Below, one piece after another: positions 1 through 12,132 of a stretch of 64,000 nt of DNA (its first letter is position 1; every line of letters starts with the position of its first letter). The position numbers and the translations under genes were made by a program. The stretch is from Hirudo medicinalis (taxonomy: Eukaryota; Annelida; Clitellata; Hirudinida; Hirudinidae), in contig MPNW01000031.1 of assembly GCA_011800805.1 (NCBI GenBank), positions 193,925 through 257,924 on the forward strand. The letters run 5' to 3'. Below the pieces are notes generated by a model, which searched no databases, was not told the origin of the DNA, and was given only the letters and a program-made list of their open reading frames with translations.

Positions 1-48
1 CTTTAGAAAATAACATTTAATGTTCATTTCAAACGCTTTTCGAAATAG

Positions 49-398
49 AGTCCCAGGAGAGTGAAGATCGCGAAAAATTCCCACCATTCACATTCAAATT
101 AGATGAACTGAGGACGAAATATGGTGACGGAAAGAGTCTCATGGCTTCAGAGAGGTCACTGAGCGCCACACGCTCCAGATTATTTCCTGAAAGGTCACCA
201 GAAAGGACTAACGGCAACCAATCTTCTGTTGACGGACGTTCTTCTCCTCTTAGAGAAAGAAGCATTTCTGAAATGGAAGGCAATAGAGCTGAGCCTGTTA
301 GTCTAAATCCTCCTGCGAGATCCACTGCCAGACAAACTAGTCGCTCCAGACCAAATTATAGAGTCGGAGATTCGTATCAAAGAACCGGGAAACACTAA
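49..398 (+). CDS. 3'-terminal exon of an unidentified gene (partial)
   Basis: An open frame runs on the + strand to a TAA at 396-398, preceded by a stop at 18-20 and by possible acceptors at 46-48 (tag) or 54-56 (cag). The encoded tail of about 115 residues starts with a hydrophobic/acidic stretch (KFPPFTFKLDELRTKYGDG) and then becomes rich in Ser, Arg, Glu and Pro (RSRLFPERSPERTNGN), typical of a disordered C-terminus. I do not recognise the family. Upstream exons would lie to the left of the window. The bias of the frame and its intact length favour a real exon, but an open minus-strand frame overlaps 29-325, so the strand is inferred rather than proven. Confidence 0.4.
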
Positions 399-627
399 AT
401 TCCGGCGCAGCTTTCGCTTTCGTAACTTCATTAATTTTCCTTCTAAAACCAAAATCGTATCAACTCATTTATGGTTTCGGTGTAGCAGTTTATAGTAATT
501 GTATCTTGTTGCCATTGAAATAGCAACTATTTTCTACGATCATTTACCTGTAAAATAGATGGAGTGACTCATTCTGCCTGGTAGGCCGATGCAATATATT
601 TTCCTTTGGGGGCGATGCTGTGAGAAG

Positions 628-3600
628 ATGTCGTCTTATTTGAAAGGAAATTATTTTGTGCTGATGTTATTAAGCTTGTTGGTCTTGATTGCTCTTTCAA
701 AAAGCGATCACCTTGGTAAAGTGAAGAGCCGATTTTTTTACTGATGATAATTCATTCATTCGTAATGAATAGCTCTTAATAAATACTGACAACAAAGGAT
801 AAGTCAGTTTGTATCACACAGAACGATATCCGGAAATAAATAATCTGATATCGTCAACTTCGTTACTGCGGCAACAAAAAGCAGTCGAAGAATTAATAGC
901 GAGAAAGCTTGGTAAACGGGCAAGAGATTTCTTAATTTTCTTGGATCCAAATGTTGGCCCAACCAATAAAAACACTTTCAAGGTAGACAAGTGTCATACT
1001 TAGTTTAAGTGGAATTTCTACAGTGATAAATTAGAAGTAAGCATTCAAAACTTTCTTCCAACCTATGCAGATCCAAACAAACACCTCTACATATGTATCA
1101 ATTGTTGGTAACAATGCCATTTCTGCATCTTGGGGGTTCCATTATTATTTAAAAAATGTTGTCGGAGCTCACATATCATGGGATGGGGAGTGGTTGGATG
1201 TGCCAGCTGAATGGCCATTTGTACCAGGGGGAGAAATATCAATTACCTCCAATGATAAGCAAGTATTATTTATTATTAGTTGTGAAGAAATGATGCATCT
1301 CAAAATTATAGAAAATTTGGTGATACCCTTAAGCACCTCGGATACCAGTGTGGTTCCAAATAGACCACTTTATAATGACAAGTAAATAAAATTTCAGATT
1401 TCGCTATATGGAAAACATGTGCACATTTAGTTATTCATATCAGTGGTATGACTGGCAATCCTGGGAAAAACACATAGACTGGATGGCTCTAAATGCAATC
1501 AACCTTCCTCTTGCATCCTCTGGACAGGAAGAAATTTGGAGGAGGGTAAATGGATTAACAACTTTATATAATTTGTACAGTGATTGCTATAAAAAGCATT
1601 TGTTGTATCTTTGTATATTATTTATTTATATACATTGAAATACATTGAAATATATTCACAGGTCTTCATGAAACTTGGCTTCAGTTTGGATGAAATTCAA
1701 GATTATTTCACAGGATCAGCTTTTCTAGCCTGGAATAGAATGGGAAACATAAAGAAGTGGGGAGGGCAAATATCAATAAAGTGGCTCAAGGATCAGGCAT
1801 CATTGCAGGCAAAGATCCTTGAAAGAATGAGGGATTTTTCAATGCTTCCAATCATTCCGGCTTTTGCAGGATTCGTTCCTGAGGGAATAACCAGACTTTA
1901 TCCTCATGCAAAAACATACAAACTTCCATCTTGGAATAAATTCAATAGCTCTTACAGGTGGACTACTAATAATTAAAATTTAATACTTTAATAATTATTA
2001 GAAAATGTATAATAAGTAGAAATTATAAGCAATTATGAATTGGAGCTCATATATCATGAGAAGGGGAGTTGAATTGGAGCATTATAACAGTCCATAAATG
2101 ACCTGGGGTGTCAGGTATTCACGTCAAAGTATGAAATGAATGCACCTCATGTTGAATCTTGAATTAAAAAGGATTTTAGAGTCAAAAAGCTTAACTTGGG
2201 AAATTTGTAATAAAATCATGGATAATCAAGTAATCAGTTGCGAGAAGGACCGATTGTATCATGGATTCAAAATAGCTAATATATCATTCCCAGAATCCGA
2301 GGAGGGTACCTTTGGGTCTCTGGTTTGTAGTAACTTTTGGGAAGAAGGTTAAAAAATTGGCAAGAAATGTAGCATCATTTATTGACAGTTCCTTCAGCAA
2401 TAAATAAAGTAATTAAAAAGGAAATAATTTTATTGCAGTAACCTTCTACTGGATAGTGAAGATCAGCTATTTCAACATATTGGAACTATGTTTTTAGAGG
2501 AGGTATTTTTGCATAAACATTAAGTAGCACTTTTACAAAATATGCAATACTGTGCTATTGCTACTGCTCTAGTAGTTTCTAATATTAGAGACAGTAAAAT
2601 AAAAAAAATTAACACCAGTACACAAAAGAATTCGGAACCGATCATGTTTATAGTTCTGACACGTTCAACGAAATGGCAGAGTTTGGGTTAGTTTTATATA
2701 TGTTCATATTAGTTATGCATATTGCTTATTTTCTAGTATTAGAAATGTTGCATTCTTCCTTTAGGGATGTAACATTCATAGCCTCTTATGGACGAGCTGT
2801 ATTTAATGCCATGGAAGCAGTGGACAAGGATGCCATTTGGTAAGGCTGGCGACAGAGTTACACTCCAAATAAGTAAAACATCACCTTTTTGAAGACCATT
2901 TTCCATAACCTTAATTATTTGGGTGACTTGCGACAATTCTGAATTCTCTCCAACAAATGCTTCACATCATCTCATCCTTATGCATTCATGTATCATAATA
3001 ATGTGCCTTATTAAAGATATATGGGTTTGCTTTATTTCATATTCCCAAGTCTCACAATGTGATTTTATTATGTTGTTAATTGTCAAAAGCTTTTTCTCTA
3101 GAGATTTGGGAAGATTAAAAAATATAAATTCACTTGCTTTTAGTTGATTTTAAATATTCTTAGGGTCATGCAAGGATGGATATTCCAAGATGTCTTATTC
3201 TGGACCCAAGCGAGAGCAAAAGCCTTACTTAAATCTGTTCCCCTGGTAAAATATGCAATTTTAAAATTGGTACCCCGAAATAAAAAATTGTGATGCAGAT
3301 ATGATTCAGTTTGATGTTATGTGGTGTCAAAAGCAACTAATAACAAATTTAACATTTTCATTTATCAATATCTAATAATTTATTGATGCAGTTCATAATA
3401 TCTGAACCTAAATATATGTGAAATAATTTGTCTAAGAAACCCAATGCACATATTACATCAATTACACCAACTTTTACTGACTGGCAATGCATTTTTCATT
3501 TTTTGTTGTTTATGTCCATATGCTGATTATTACGTTGATTTGAATTGACAGAGTGAAAGAATTGGAATAAATAGCATACAAATTAACTTTTTGTGATCAT

Positions 3601-6600
3601 AACTATGGTATTTTAGGGGAGGATGATCGTTCTTGATCTTTTTGCTGAAGAGCAGCCCAGGTTCTCTTTGTTTCAGTCATTCTATGGACAGCCATACATT
3701 TGGTGCATGCTACATAATTTTGGTGGAGCATCAACGTTCTATGGAGTAATAGATATGGTCAATGAGGTATGGAAAATAGATTTCTTATGTGATAATTTAC
3801 AGTGCAAAAGCACTTGCATGTTTAAAATCAAATTCAAGATCGTATTGAGTTTCTTTTTAAAATTTAAAGCTTTAAAAAAACTTTAAAACTGATTGAAAAC
3901 GTCAGTTGAAAATCAAACTGAAATTCTGTTAAAGGGCACTGTTCTGATCTTGACCCTTATCTAAAACTTTGAGAAGTAATTTCTCTAATAAACTTCTAAA
4001 TTTATAAAATTCTGTTAACTGACATAAGTACCTTAAAAATTGTTTCTTTCTAAAATGTTCAAAGGCAAATAATTGAGCAATAAGAGTAACACATTGCACA
4101 CATAGGCACATTTCCAAAAGCAAAACATCCATAAATTTTATCTCTAACAATAATGCAGTTGATATGATCAATAATGAAGTTAATAAAAAAAAATTCAACC
4201 TCCAGGGACCCTTAGGTGCCCGACATGCAAACGATAGCACCATGATCGGCATAGGCCTTGCACCAGAGGCGATAGATCAAAACTATGTGATCTATGAATT
4301 TATGTTGGAACATACCTGGATGAGGGAAAAGAGAGATATTGATAAGTGGTAAATATGTGTCTTAGTTCTTATGTTTTAGTTGGTGACATTAAGAAATAAT
4401 AATTTTTATTTTTTATTTATTAATAATTTTCTTTGTATTGTGGAAGCATATTTAATTTATAAAAAAAACATTTCAAACTAGAATAAGTATTTAATTAATA
4501 GCATGCTTTCAAAAATTGAAGGATTGCTGGGTATACTAGTAGACGTTACGGTGTAAAGAATGATAACTTGATTCAGGCCTGGAGAAAACTTATGGTTAAT
4601 ACCTTCCTTGTAAAATGTGTTCAATGAATCAATACCTATTTTAATACTTGTTATAGTGCATTTTAATTGTTTTAAATAGTGTTCAAATTTATTTTGATGT
4701 GTCTAAATCATTTAGAACATAAATTTAAGTATTTCAAAATTCAACTACCAATTACAGCACTCTGTGTACAACTTCACAATTGCCAATAGACTCAGAGGTC
4801 CTTCATTCACTCATCGACCCAATCTTCATATGAAACCTTCGGTGGATCTTTTTTCTATGTATATTCGAATGAGTATTTGTATTTTCTATGTATTTGAATA
4901 TGTATTTGCTTCAGGATTGCTGCCATTCACTTTTAATATAAATGGGCTGCTTTTAAGAATAAATAAATAAATAAATAAATGTATAATATTTGATTGGTTG
5001 TTAATATCCAGTCTAATTTGCCAATGAGCAGTACTGGTACCAGCCTTCAAGTGTATTCAAAGCCTGGGACTTGTTCATTGACTATGCTTTATCTTCAAAA
5101 TTAAAAAATCCACTTTATGAGTAAGTAATTTAAATGTTTTACTTTTCATTATGCATTCAGTATGCATTATGGGCATATGTTATAGGCATGATCTTGTGGA
5201 TCTCTCAAGACAAGCCATGGAGATAATAATAATGGATTCATACCATCTATTAATCATATCTTACAACAGTAACAAAAAGGCCAAATTTAGGTAATTTTAT
5301 TGTTTTACACGATACATGTCACCGAAGGGATTAGATAAATCTGAAAACCAAAAGATACTCCGGACCTTTATATTACTCTAAGGGAAAATTTACATAGTGA
5401 CAAAATTCTGTAAAGATGGCCATTTGAATTATTGTTTTGTTTAACCTTATTTCCTTTTGTAGGAGTCATTCACTAATAAATTTTTAATAATCATTTTTTG
5501 TTATTCCAACAGATGAACAAAATAACTACCACTTATATTTCATGTTTGTGACAGGCATTTCAATCATACCCTCATCTCAGCAATATCAGATCTTGACTGG
5601 TTATTGCAGACTAATCAAAAGTTTCTTCTTGGAAGTTGGATATCCAATGCCAGGAAATCTGCAGGAGAGTCAGAAGAAAAAGATCAATTTGAATTTAATG
5701 CCAGAAATCAATTAACACTCTGGGGACCAAATGGCAATGTATTGTTTTCTCGATCTTGTTAATCATCTGAAACTTAGTATGATAATACTGAAATGTTAAA
5801 AGCTCCAAGATGTAGTTTTTAAGTTTATTGTTATTGTATTTATCGGATCTTTTGAGTGCCTTGTGTATCCAAACTGGATGCGAAGGCTCTTTTTAATCGA
5901 TCTACCGTTTATATAGCTCCCCTACCTGAGGGCACTTCTTCACAGTGCAGGATGGGTTGCAAACACGACACATTGTGACCGTTGCTATCACCACTGCATT
6001 CGGGAACGCAACCCATTCATCCAGTCCGCATGCCCATTTCCTTTATAATTTTTATAACAAATTAAATAGGGTGAATCATTCATATCCAGGTTTTAGATTA
6101 TGCGGCTAAACATTGGTCAGGGCTAATTGAAAGGTTTTTATTAATGTTCCTATTCACTATCAATTTTATGCCATTTTTAATGAGTTTGCAATGTTTATCA
6201 CAGCTATTACTTGAAGAGATGGATACTGTTTACTGGTGAATTATCTGATCACTGGGTACTTCCTTATAAATTAAATTTCTTAAACCTCAAGCAACTTTTT
6301 ATTGAATTTTTATTAGATCTTTATTTAAATATTTAGTAAAATTTATATTTACATTCTAAAGGCACTTTTCAACCAAACACTTTACAATGAAAAGGTTATA
6401 AAAGAAGTTGAAATGCCTTTCTGCAATGATAAAACTGCATTTCCAGACAAGCCATCAGGCAAGAAAATATTTGTTATTGCACATGCTGAATAACACTATC
6501 ATTTTTAGCTCTTTTATAAACTTTTAAAAGTTAAAACTGTGTAACTGTTAAAACTTTGATTTAGTCTTGAAAGTCCTTTGCTGTTGTCATTATTATTATT

Positions 6601-6800
6601 ATTGTTTGTTATGTGTTCAATTTTAGCATAGTTCCCTCTGCAACCAATAAGTTCTTTGATTTCATTGTCATTTGTAATAATTCTTTGATAGTTTTCAAAA
6701 GTTTTTTTCTAATTTAAGTCCCATTTCAGGTGATCCGATTACAAGAAGTCTGAGACTCTATGAAAAATACAGATTTAACGCCAAGCTCACAAAAAACTGA
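628..6800 (+). CDS. NAGLU: Alpha-N-acetylglucosaminidase (lysosomal glycoside hydrolase family 89), 20 exons
   Basis: Removes terminal alpha-linked N-acetylglucosamine from heparan sulfate in the lysosome. Exons: 628-715, 822-982, 1071-1258, 1398-1545, 1662-1957, 2439-2502, 2619-2686, 2765-2839, 3164-3245, 3617-3766, 4206-4348, 4522-4594, 4758-4841, 5032-5120, 5186-5290, 5555-5738, 6090-6133, 6204-6255, 6362-6458, 6730-6800. All phases agree and give about 753 aa, close to the human 743. Exon 1 encodes a signal peptide ([20 protein letters not shown]). Family motifs appear in order: [66 protein letters not shown] (containing the family's catalytic Glu), [12 protein letters not shown] and LTLWGPNGN. 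Introns after 1258 and 6458 use GC donors. Intron 16 carries a SINE copy. Identification is very secure; the exact ends of the shortest exons are less so. Confidence 0.93.
5820..6050 (-). repeat. tRNA-derived SINE copy in NAGLU intron 16
   Basis: This segment is the reverse complement of a repeat also seen at 9497-9680, 55279-55460, 57805-58190 and 61625-61735. It carries the degenerate tRNA-like head (gcgttcccgaatgcag region) and the block ending in tatagctccc. It lies between NAGLU exons 16 and 17. The low-number side has an extra flank (gatcttttgagtgcct) shared only with the 61.6-kb copy, so these two copies may form a subfamily. Confidence 0.7.
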
Positions 6801-6864
6801 TGATATTTGCTGTCGCAGTCCACTATTCTAAAATTCCATTGTTCATGCATACATCATGATTACG

Positions 6865-6870
6865 AATAAA
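6865..6870 (+). promoter_or_regulatory. Polyadenylation signal of NAGLU
   Basis: Canonical AATAAA 65 bp after the NAGLU stop codon, on the coding strand, with no better candidate nearby. Confidence 0.6.
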
Positions 6871-7933
6871 CGATGCTTCATTAGAAGATTATTGAAACGA
6901 CTTGCCTGAGGTCACCACACACCTAAATTAATAAACCCTGACTATCTTGTCAGAGATATGATCTATTATACCCCTAAGGAGGTTTGGCAGATTTTTAATA
7001 TAATCCTCTTTTCAAAGATTACCATTCTATGGACTATATTCATATGATTTATTCTGCGGTCAAAATCATCATTCTCACAGCTTAAAGATACTAAAAACAC
7101 TTAGTCAAATCAGATTCATGGTTGTTATTGGAAGAAAGAAATTATGATTCCGTTCAAAACATCAGGAGGAGAATCACAATAAGTGGTCATCGGATTTTGT
7201 TCAGAGCCGACTAGATGCCAGACCGAGGACCACGCGCCAGAACATCAGGCGAGGATCCGCAGAGATCAATCCGAGATCCCACATCCAAATGACAATCGCT
7301 CTCCACATGCACCTCTGTTGTAACAACGAGCTTTCATTCGAATATTAGAATTTTCACCCAGGAGCTGAAACATGATTGCTTCTACAGCTGTATTATACAT
7401 ATTAACCTAACGAATCGGCAACGGCAATGACGACAGGCAAAATTGATGCATGCAGACAATCAACTTGCACTATTATTAAGCAAGTTACACTCCAACACAA
7501 ATTCATACTAACAAAGCAGAGCCCACTCTCAAACTTAAAATGGGGATGCTGATTGGCAGTCACAGATCACTTCAGAATGATGGCTGGTAAGCATATGGAA
7601 AAAGAATGGTAATCCAAACCTTCTCACCATGATTTCAATAGCTGAGGAATCTAAGCAACTATGATCTTGCAGATGAAGACAATCACAGTAAACAAACACG
7701 AGACACCATACACATTGACCAAACAACTATCCTTTCCAAATTCTGAAGATTGCTAACTCGAACAAGTTCCCTTTGATACATTTATAACACAAATTTTCAA
7801 AAATTTGGGAGAATCCTTTTAAAGAAACAATCTATGCCTGGGTCACATTGCAATGCAACTTGGAGATGAAGTTGGCAATTATGATGATCATGACAGCAAA
7901 CAGTCAACAGCTACTCTGATCCAAATGATCACA
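6871..7933. other. Intergenic / 3' UTR interval between convergent NAGLU and CTDNEP1
   Basis: No conserved coding frame was found. The two genes converge here, so most of the sequence is probably the 3' UTR of CTDNEP1 read leftward. Short open frames (for example the minus-strand frame at 7535-7726) show no family resemblance. Confidence 0.4.
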
Positions 7934-10512
7934 TCAGCTAGATGGGAGGTGCAGGTTCCGAGAGAGAATGGACCGGACGTCATTGACAAACCTAAGTGCA
8001 TCCAGCATTGGGAGTATGTTCAATAAAGCTGTATCGGTAGGATCCTGAAACCAAGATGAGATTGGGATGGCATTGTCTGCAAGGAAAGTGAAACCATTTA
8101 TGACCGATTATCGTGCGCATCACTTAAAACAAACTGCTTATCAAGGTCAATACAAACAAACACAATATCATAATATAGCACAATTAATTCGAAATAAATT
8201 AAGCCATCCACTTGGAAAAGACTTGTAGGCGCCGGGAGAGTTGTCTAAAATGAAGACGCTGGAAAGGTCCGAGCTGACTACCGAGAGATCTTTCGTGTAA
8301 CTGACAAACTCGAGTTGGCAATGCTGGGACAAAATGCAAACAAATGCTCCTCTTATTACATGCAAACGATGTAGTTCAATGTAATTAAAATTAGATTCAA
8401 TCAAACCTGTCTGAAAAACCTCCTTTTAAGGATGCCCCTGTTACAATCAAGCTTATCTGCTACAGCCGAGCCATAGATTTCCATGCTTGCTGTAAAGACA
8501 ACCAGGTCATACCACTGACTGACCTAGAGGAACGGGTATTTTCATCACTACCTCATTATCATAAATAATTCCCATCAATGAGATATATTGTTGCATTCCA
8601 GATCCCATTCATTGACATTAACTATGTTAATATTCACTGCTAATAATCTTAATGATTATCGTAAACAAACAATTTTATTAACTGGCGAGTTCAATTAGGC
8701 CCACGTAAAAGGTTAGAAAATCAAACATCAGCTCAAACAATTAGGAAGGACATGGATATATTCAAATAGATATCCATTGGTGTGCAAGTTAGCTCAGAGG
8801 GTTATGTAAATACACCTAATCATTATGATTATCATCATCAATCCATTCAAGAACATTTCAATCAGTACGATATTTTAATGAATGTGGTGCTCCATGTTGT
8901 CCAGTTATGACACCACAGGCCTTCGAGAAATCCGAATAAAGCCACTAACCACATCGAGAAAAAAATCAACATGAGGTCGTTTGTGGACGAAAAATCTGAC
9001 AGGGTGTCGGTCTATCACCACCTGAAGAAGGATCAATGGAATAACCAATGAATAACTAATTAATTTTTTGAATAACAAAGACATGAATTAATCATTTAAC
9101 AATGCATTATTTATCTCATTCAGGTTATTATCAGTTTTACTTTGAGTCATCCTTAAAATCTCAAGCATGTAAACACTCTGTTGACTTTAAGATAGTGGTC
9201 AAACATGTTGTTGTCTGATATTTTATGTTAATTGATGCAAATAATAATAATTAACTTATAATTAAGACCAAATACAATTCATCCCATATCCTGGAAAATC
9301 ATAACAACTTCACCTTTAGTATAAAATCGGGGGGAGTCCCTGGCTTGACAGTTGGTCGTAGTACCCCGTCATGGTGCGAGTGAATGAGTGTTTCATCAAG
9401 ATCCAGCACCAGCGTCTTCCTCTTCACCCTACCTGTTCATCAAAGGCAATAGTGAAATAGTAATTATAAGAATTAGTGCATTAATGTAAATGCAGTTCAT
9501 TTATCTAGAGCCATATGCTTAGCATCAGAGGTGCTTCTTGTTAATTTATATGGCGCTCTTTCCCAAGGGCGCTTGCGGCAGAGCGGGTTGGGTTTTGAAC
9601 ACGACACATTATTTCTGTTGCCATTACCACCATATGCAGGAACACAACCCATTCGGCCAACCTGCACTCGATGTTCGAATTTCAACCATAAATCTAGATG
9701 AAATCCAAATTGTAAGCAAATTGATACTAACTCAATCTGTTTCTATGGATGTAGGACATAGGCATGATTGGATACTTGACAGTCTGGTGCTGCATGGCCT
9801 GTCAAATGTTCTATTATTTACATTAATTTACATAAACAAACTAAATGGTTTACAAAGTGATATATTTTTTGTGTTAAACATGGCCAAAGTTTACCAAAAT
9901 CAACAGCAACTCTCACAATAAGGTATCATAAGGAAAAATAAATAATTACCCTACGCACGTGTTTAGTTAGTATTATTTTAGGGGACAATCTATCAATTAG
10001 GAGATCTTTTTATAAATTCATATATTTAACACTATTGATTAACACAAAACTAAAAGGATCTTGTTCGCAATAAAAACCTTTTTTTTTATTCTAGTGATCA
10101 TCTAAATGACAAACATCAAAACAGAACTATAAGCTAATTAATAAAGGAAAATAAGTGATAAAATGCTTTGACTTTAAAGAAGCAAATGCTTGTAAATGTT
10201 GCTTAGCAAAAGTCACTATAAATATAAAATATTTCAAATCGAAATTAAAATTAATGAGATCAAAACAAAAAGATTCAAGAATCAAGGGTTTCCAGGCTAC
10301 AAAAACACATACTTATGGTATTTCGCAAAATAAACCACTTGTTTCTAATTTTTAGACTAAACATGTTTTGTTAATAAATTTTAAAGATATAAATGATCAA
10401 AGCGATGTTGAACAGAATCAAATAAACCAACCGCCCTGACTTGCTGACGCATGCAGTAGCAGAGAAAACTCCACATTCTACAGATCGTAAGTATTAATCC
10501 ATCCAATCCCAT
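7934..10512 (-). CDS. CTDNEP1: CTD nuclear envelope phosphatase 1 (Dullard)
   Basis: A HAD-superfamily serine/threonine phosphatase of the nuclear envelope and ER. In other animals it dephosphorylates lipin and dampens BMP signalling. Exons read leftward: first exon about 10388-10512, then 9314-9432, 8950-9021, 8407-8523, 8212-8323 and 7934-8076. The catalytic DxDx(T/V) motif is in [19 protein letters not shown]. Also seen are [46 protein letters not shown] and the C-terminal [13 protein letters not shown]. Exon 1 encodes the membrane-anchoring N-terminus ([16 protein letters not shown]). A short exon for the usual LSPVSRxRL linker should lie between 9433 and 10388 but was not found. The first-exon donor is also unclear: no GT follows and an in-frame stop comes soon. 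Confidence 0.88.
9497..9680 (-). repeat. tRNA-derived SINE copy in CTDNEP1 intron 1
   Basis: Inverted copy of the same SINE as at 55279-55460. It keeps the tggcgctcttt tail block, the tRNA-like B-box region (ttttgaacacgacac on this strand) and the A-box complement near 9655. The open frames over this interval on both strands (9497-9685, 9538-9921) come from the repeat and are not genes. Confidence 0.75.
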
Positions 10513-12132
10513 GATATCCGTTAACCGATAAAAGATACCCCTGCCTGCCTGAGTATTGTTGCTAAACCTGCGGACGTTGTTGTATGATCTAAGCATGCAC
10601 CCGCTGATGAATCCCGGAGTGCCAAGAAAACCACTTTTTAATAAAAAACAGCCTCGAGTTTGAAGTTCTACTTCTAGAATTTAGTCGGTAAACGAAACAG
10701 ATTCCAATATTAATGACCAGCCCCAAATCAACAACGTATGCGCAAACCATACGCCGCCATTGAGCTTGCAATAAGAAAACACTGTCGAAGAATAAATTTC
10801 CATCAAAAATATTACAGAAAGCGTTTTTTATCATTTAATAATATTTATATAATCAGTTTACATCTTTTATAGATAAATTATTTAATAATAGTCTAGCATT
10901 AGACTTTTATTTTTTTTTAAATATTAATTTAAGAAATTCAAAAAATGAATTAAATTATCTTCAACAATTAATGAGTCTTACACATAATTATAAAAGAGCG
11001 GCGAATTAAAAAGTTACATTTTGAAAATCCTAAATTTGGGAGCCTTTCGTTTCGTTTTCATTGGCGATTTCATTCAATTACGATGCGCCATCAACACAAT
11101 GCTAATATAATTTATTAATTATACCACAATGCTTTTCTACCAAAATTTATTTTAAAAAAAAACAAACTAACAGGCCGAAAGTATTACATTTCTAAAGTTT
11201 AAAATCGTTTAACGTAGCACACAAATTTCTCAATTAGGAAAAAAGGGCGCCATTTTAACCCTTTTCCCAAGGGGGCGCTCGATCTGATTACCTTTTTGCT
11301 TCTCATCACCAAAAATCAGGAGATCAACAAGAACAAAAATGCTCCTGATTTTAACTTTCGCAAACAGCTGATTTCCCACTGCATTGCAAGCATAAGGAAC
11401 ACAATCACTTTACAGAGTAGCTATCAGTGCTTAAGATTGTCCTTGAGTGCAGGCACAAGCCAGGTCACTATGGCCACCACGTCCAGTGACCATCATTTTT
11501 GAATTTTGCTCTTTAGTATTATTATTACTATTATTTGAATAAAAATAAAACAACATACAATAAGGGGTACTTACCAGATCGTCCTAAATGTGTACTGAAA
11601 TGTGGTATACTCATATTGAATGGCAATACTCAAAATCCAGATCTTGAAACCACCACTCAAAATAGATACAAACATACATCAAACAAAATGCATACCTGAG
11701 CAAGAAAAAAAACTCACAAAAAAAAGCCTCCGTGGGCCAGATTCTGCTATCAAAATAAAACAATAGCAACTTCTGCAAATGCATTTAAGGCAAAATAAGA
11801 GCATGATGGACACAACCACATTTGAATCATGATTACCATAATAATTAAATAATAAAGTGGCAGTTGACTCGAATGTCGTCACAAAAGTCAGCTCGTTCAA
11901 AAACAAATTCCAGTAACGGTAGTCAACGTTCGCTACATCCCAGAAAAAAAAAAACATTTCTAATTGAAATATGATCGTTAACAAATTACTCTAACGAAAG
12001 CCATCGACACGATCGCTTTGCTTGAAAATTGCAAATGTCGACACGAACGCAATCCAGTCAAAAAATTCAAAATAAAATAAAGTGATGTTTTGAAATCCAT
12101 GAGCCAAAACTCCAGATCCTTCGTAATGACGT
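10513..12132. other. Interval between CTDNEP1 5' end and the CD151-like tetraspanin 3' end
   Basis: No recognisable coding exon. The minus-strand open frame at 10589-10834 sits just upstream of CTDNEP1 and may be 5' UTR or an alternative first exon. The plus-strand frame at 11296-11502 has no family resemblance. A GC-rich patch around 11240-11285 contains two ggcgc/gcgc blocks with a possible hairpin. Confidence 0.3.

Noticed and set aside
9497..9921. Open frames with a shared PAYGGNGN / VSCSKP protein motif, also at 55184-55402 and 57871-58125
   Set aside because: The shared motif arises because all three overlap SINE copies; it is the translated SINE, not a protein family.
11296..11502. 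Plus-strand open frame near the tetraspanin 3' end
   Set aside because: No family resemblance, no splice support, and ordinary length for AT-poor random sequence.
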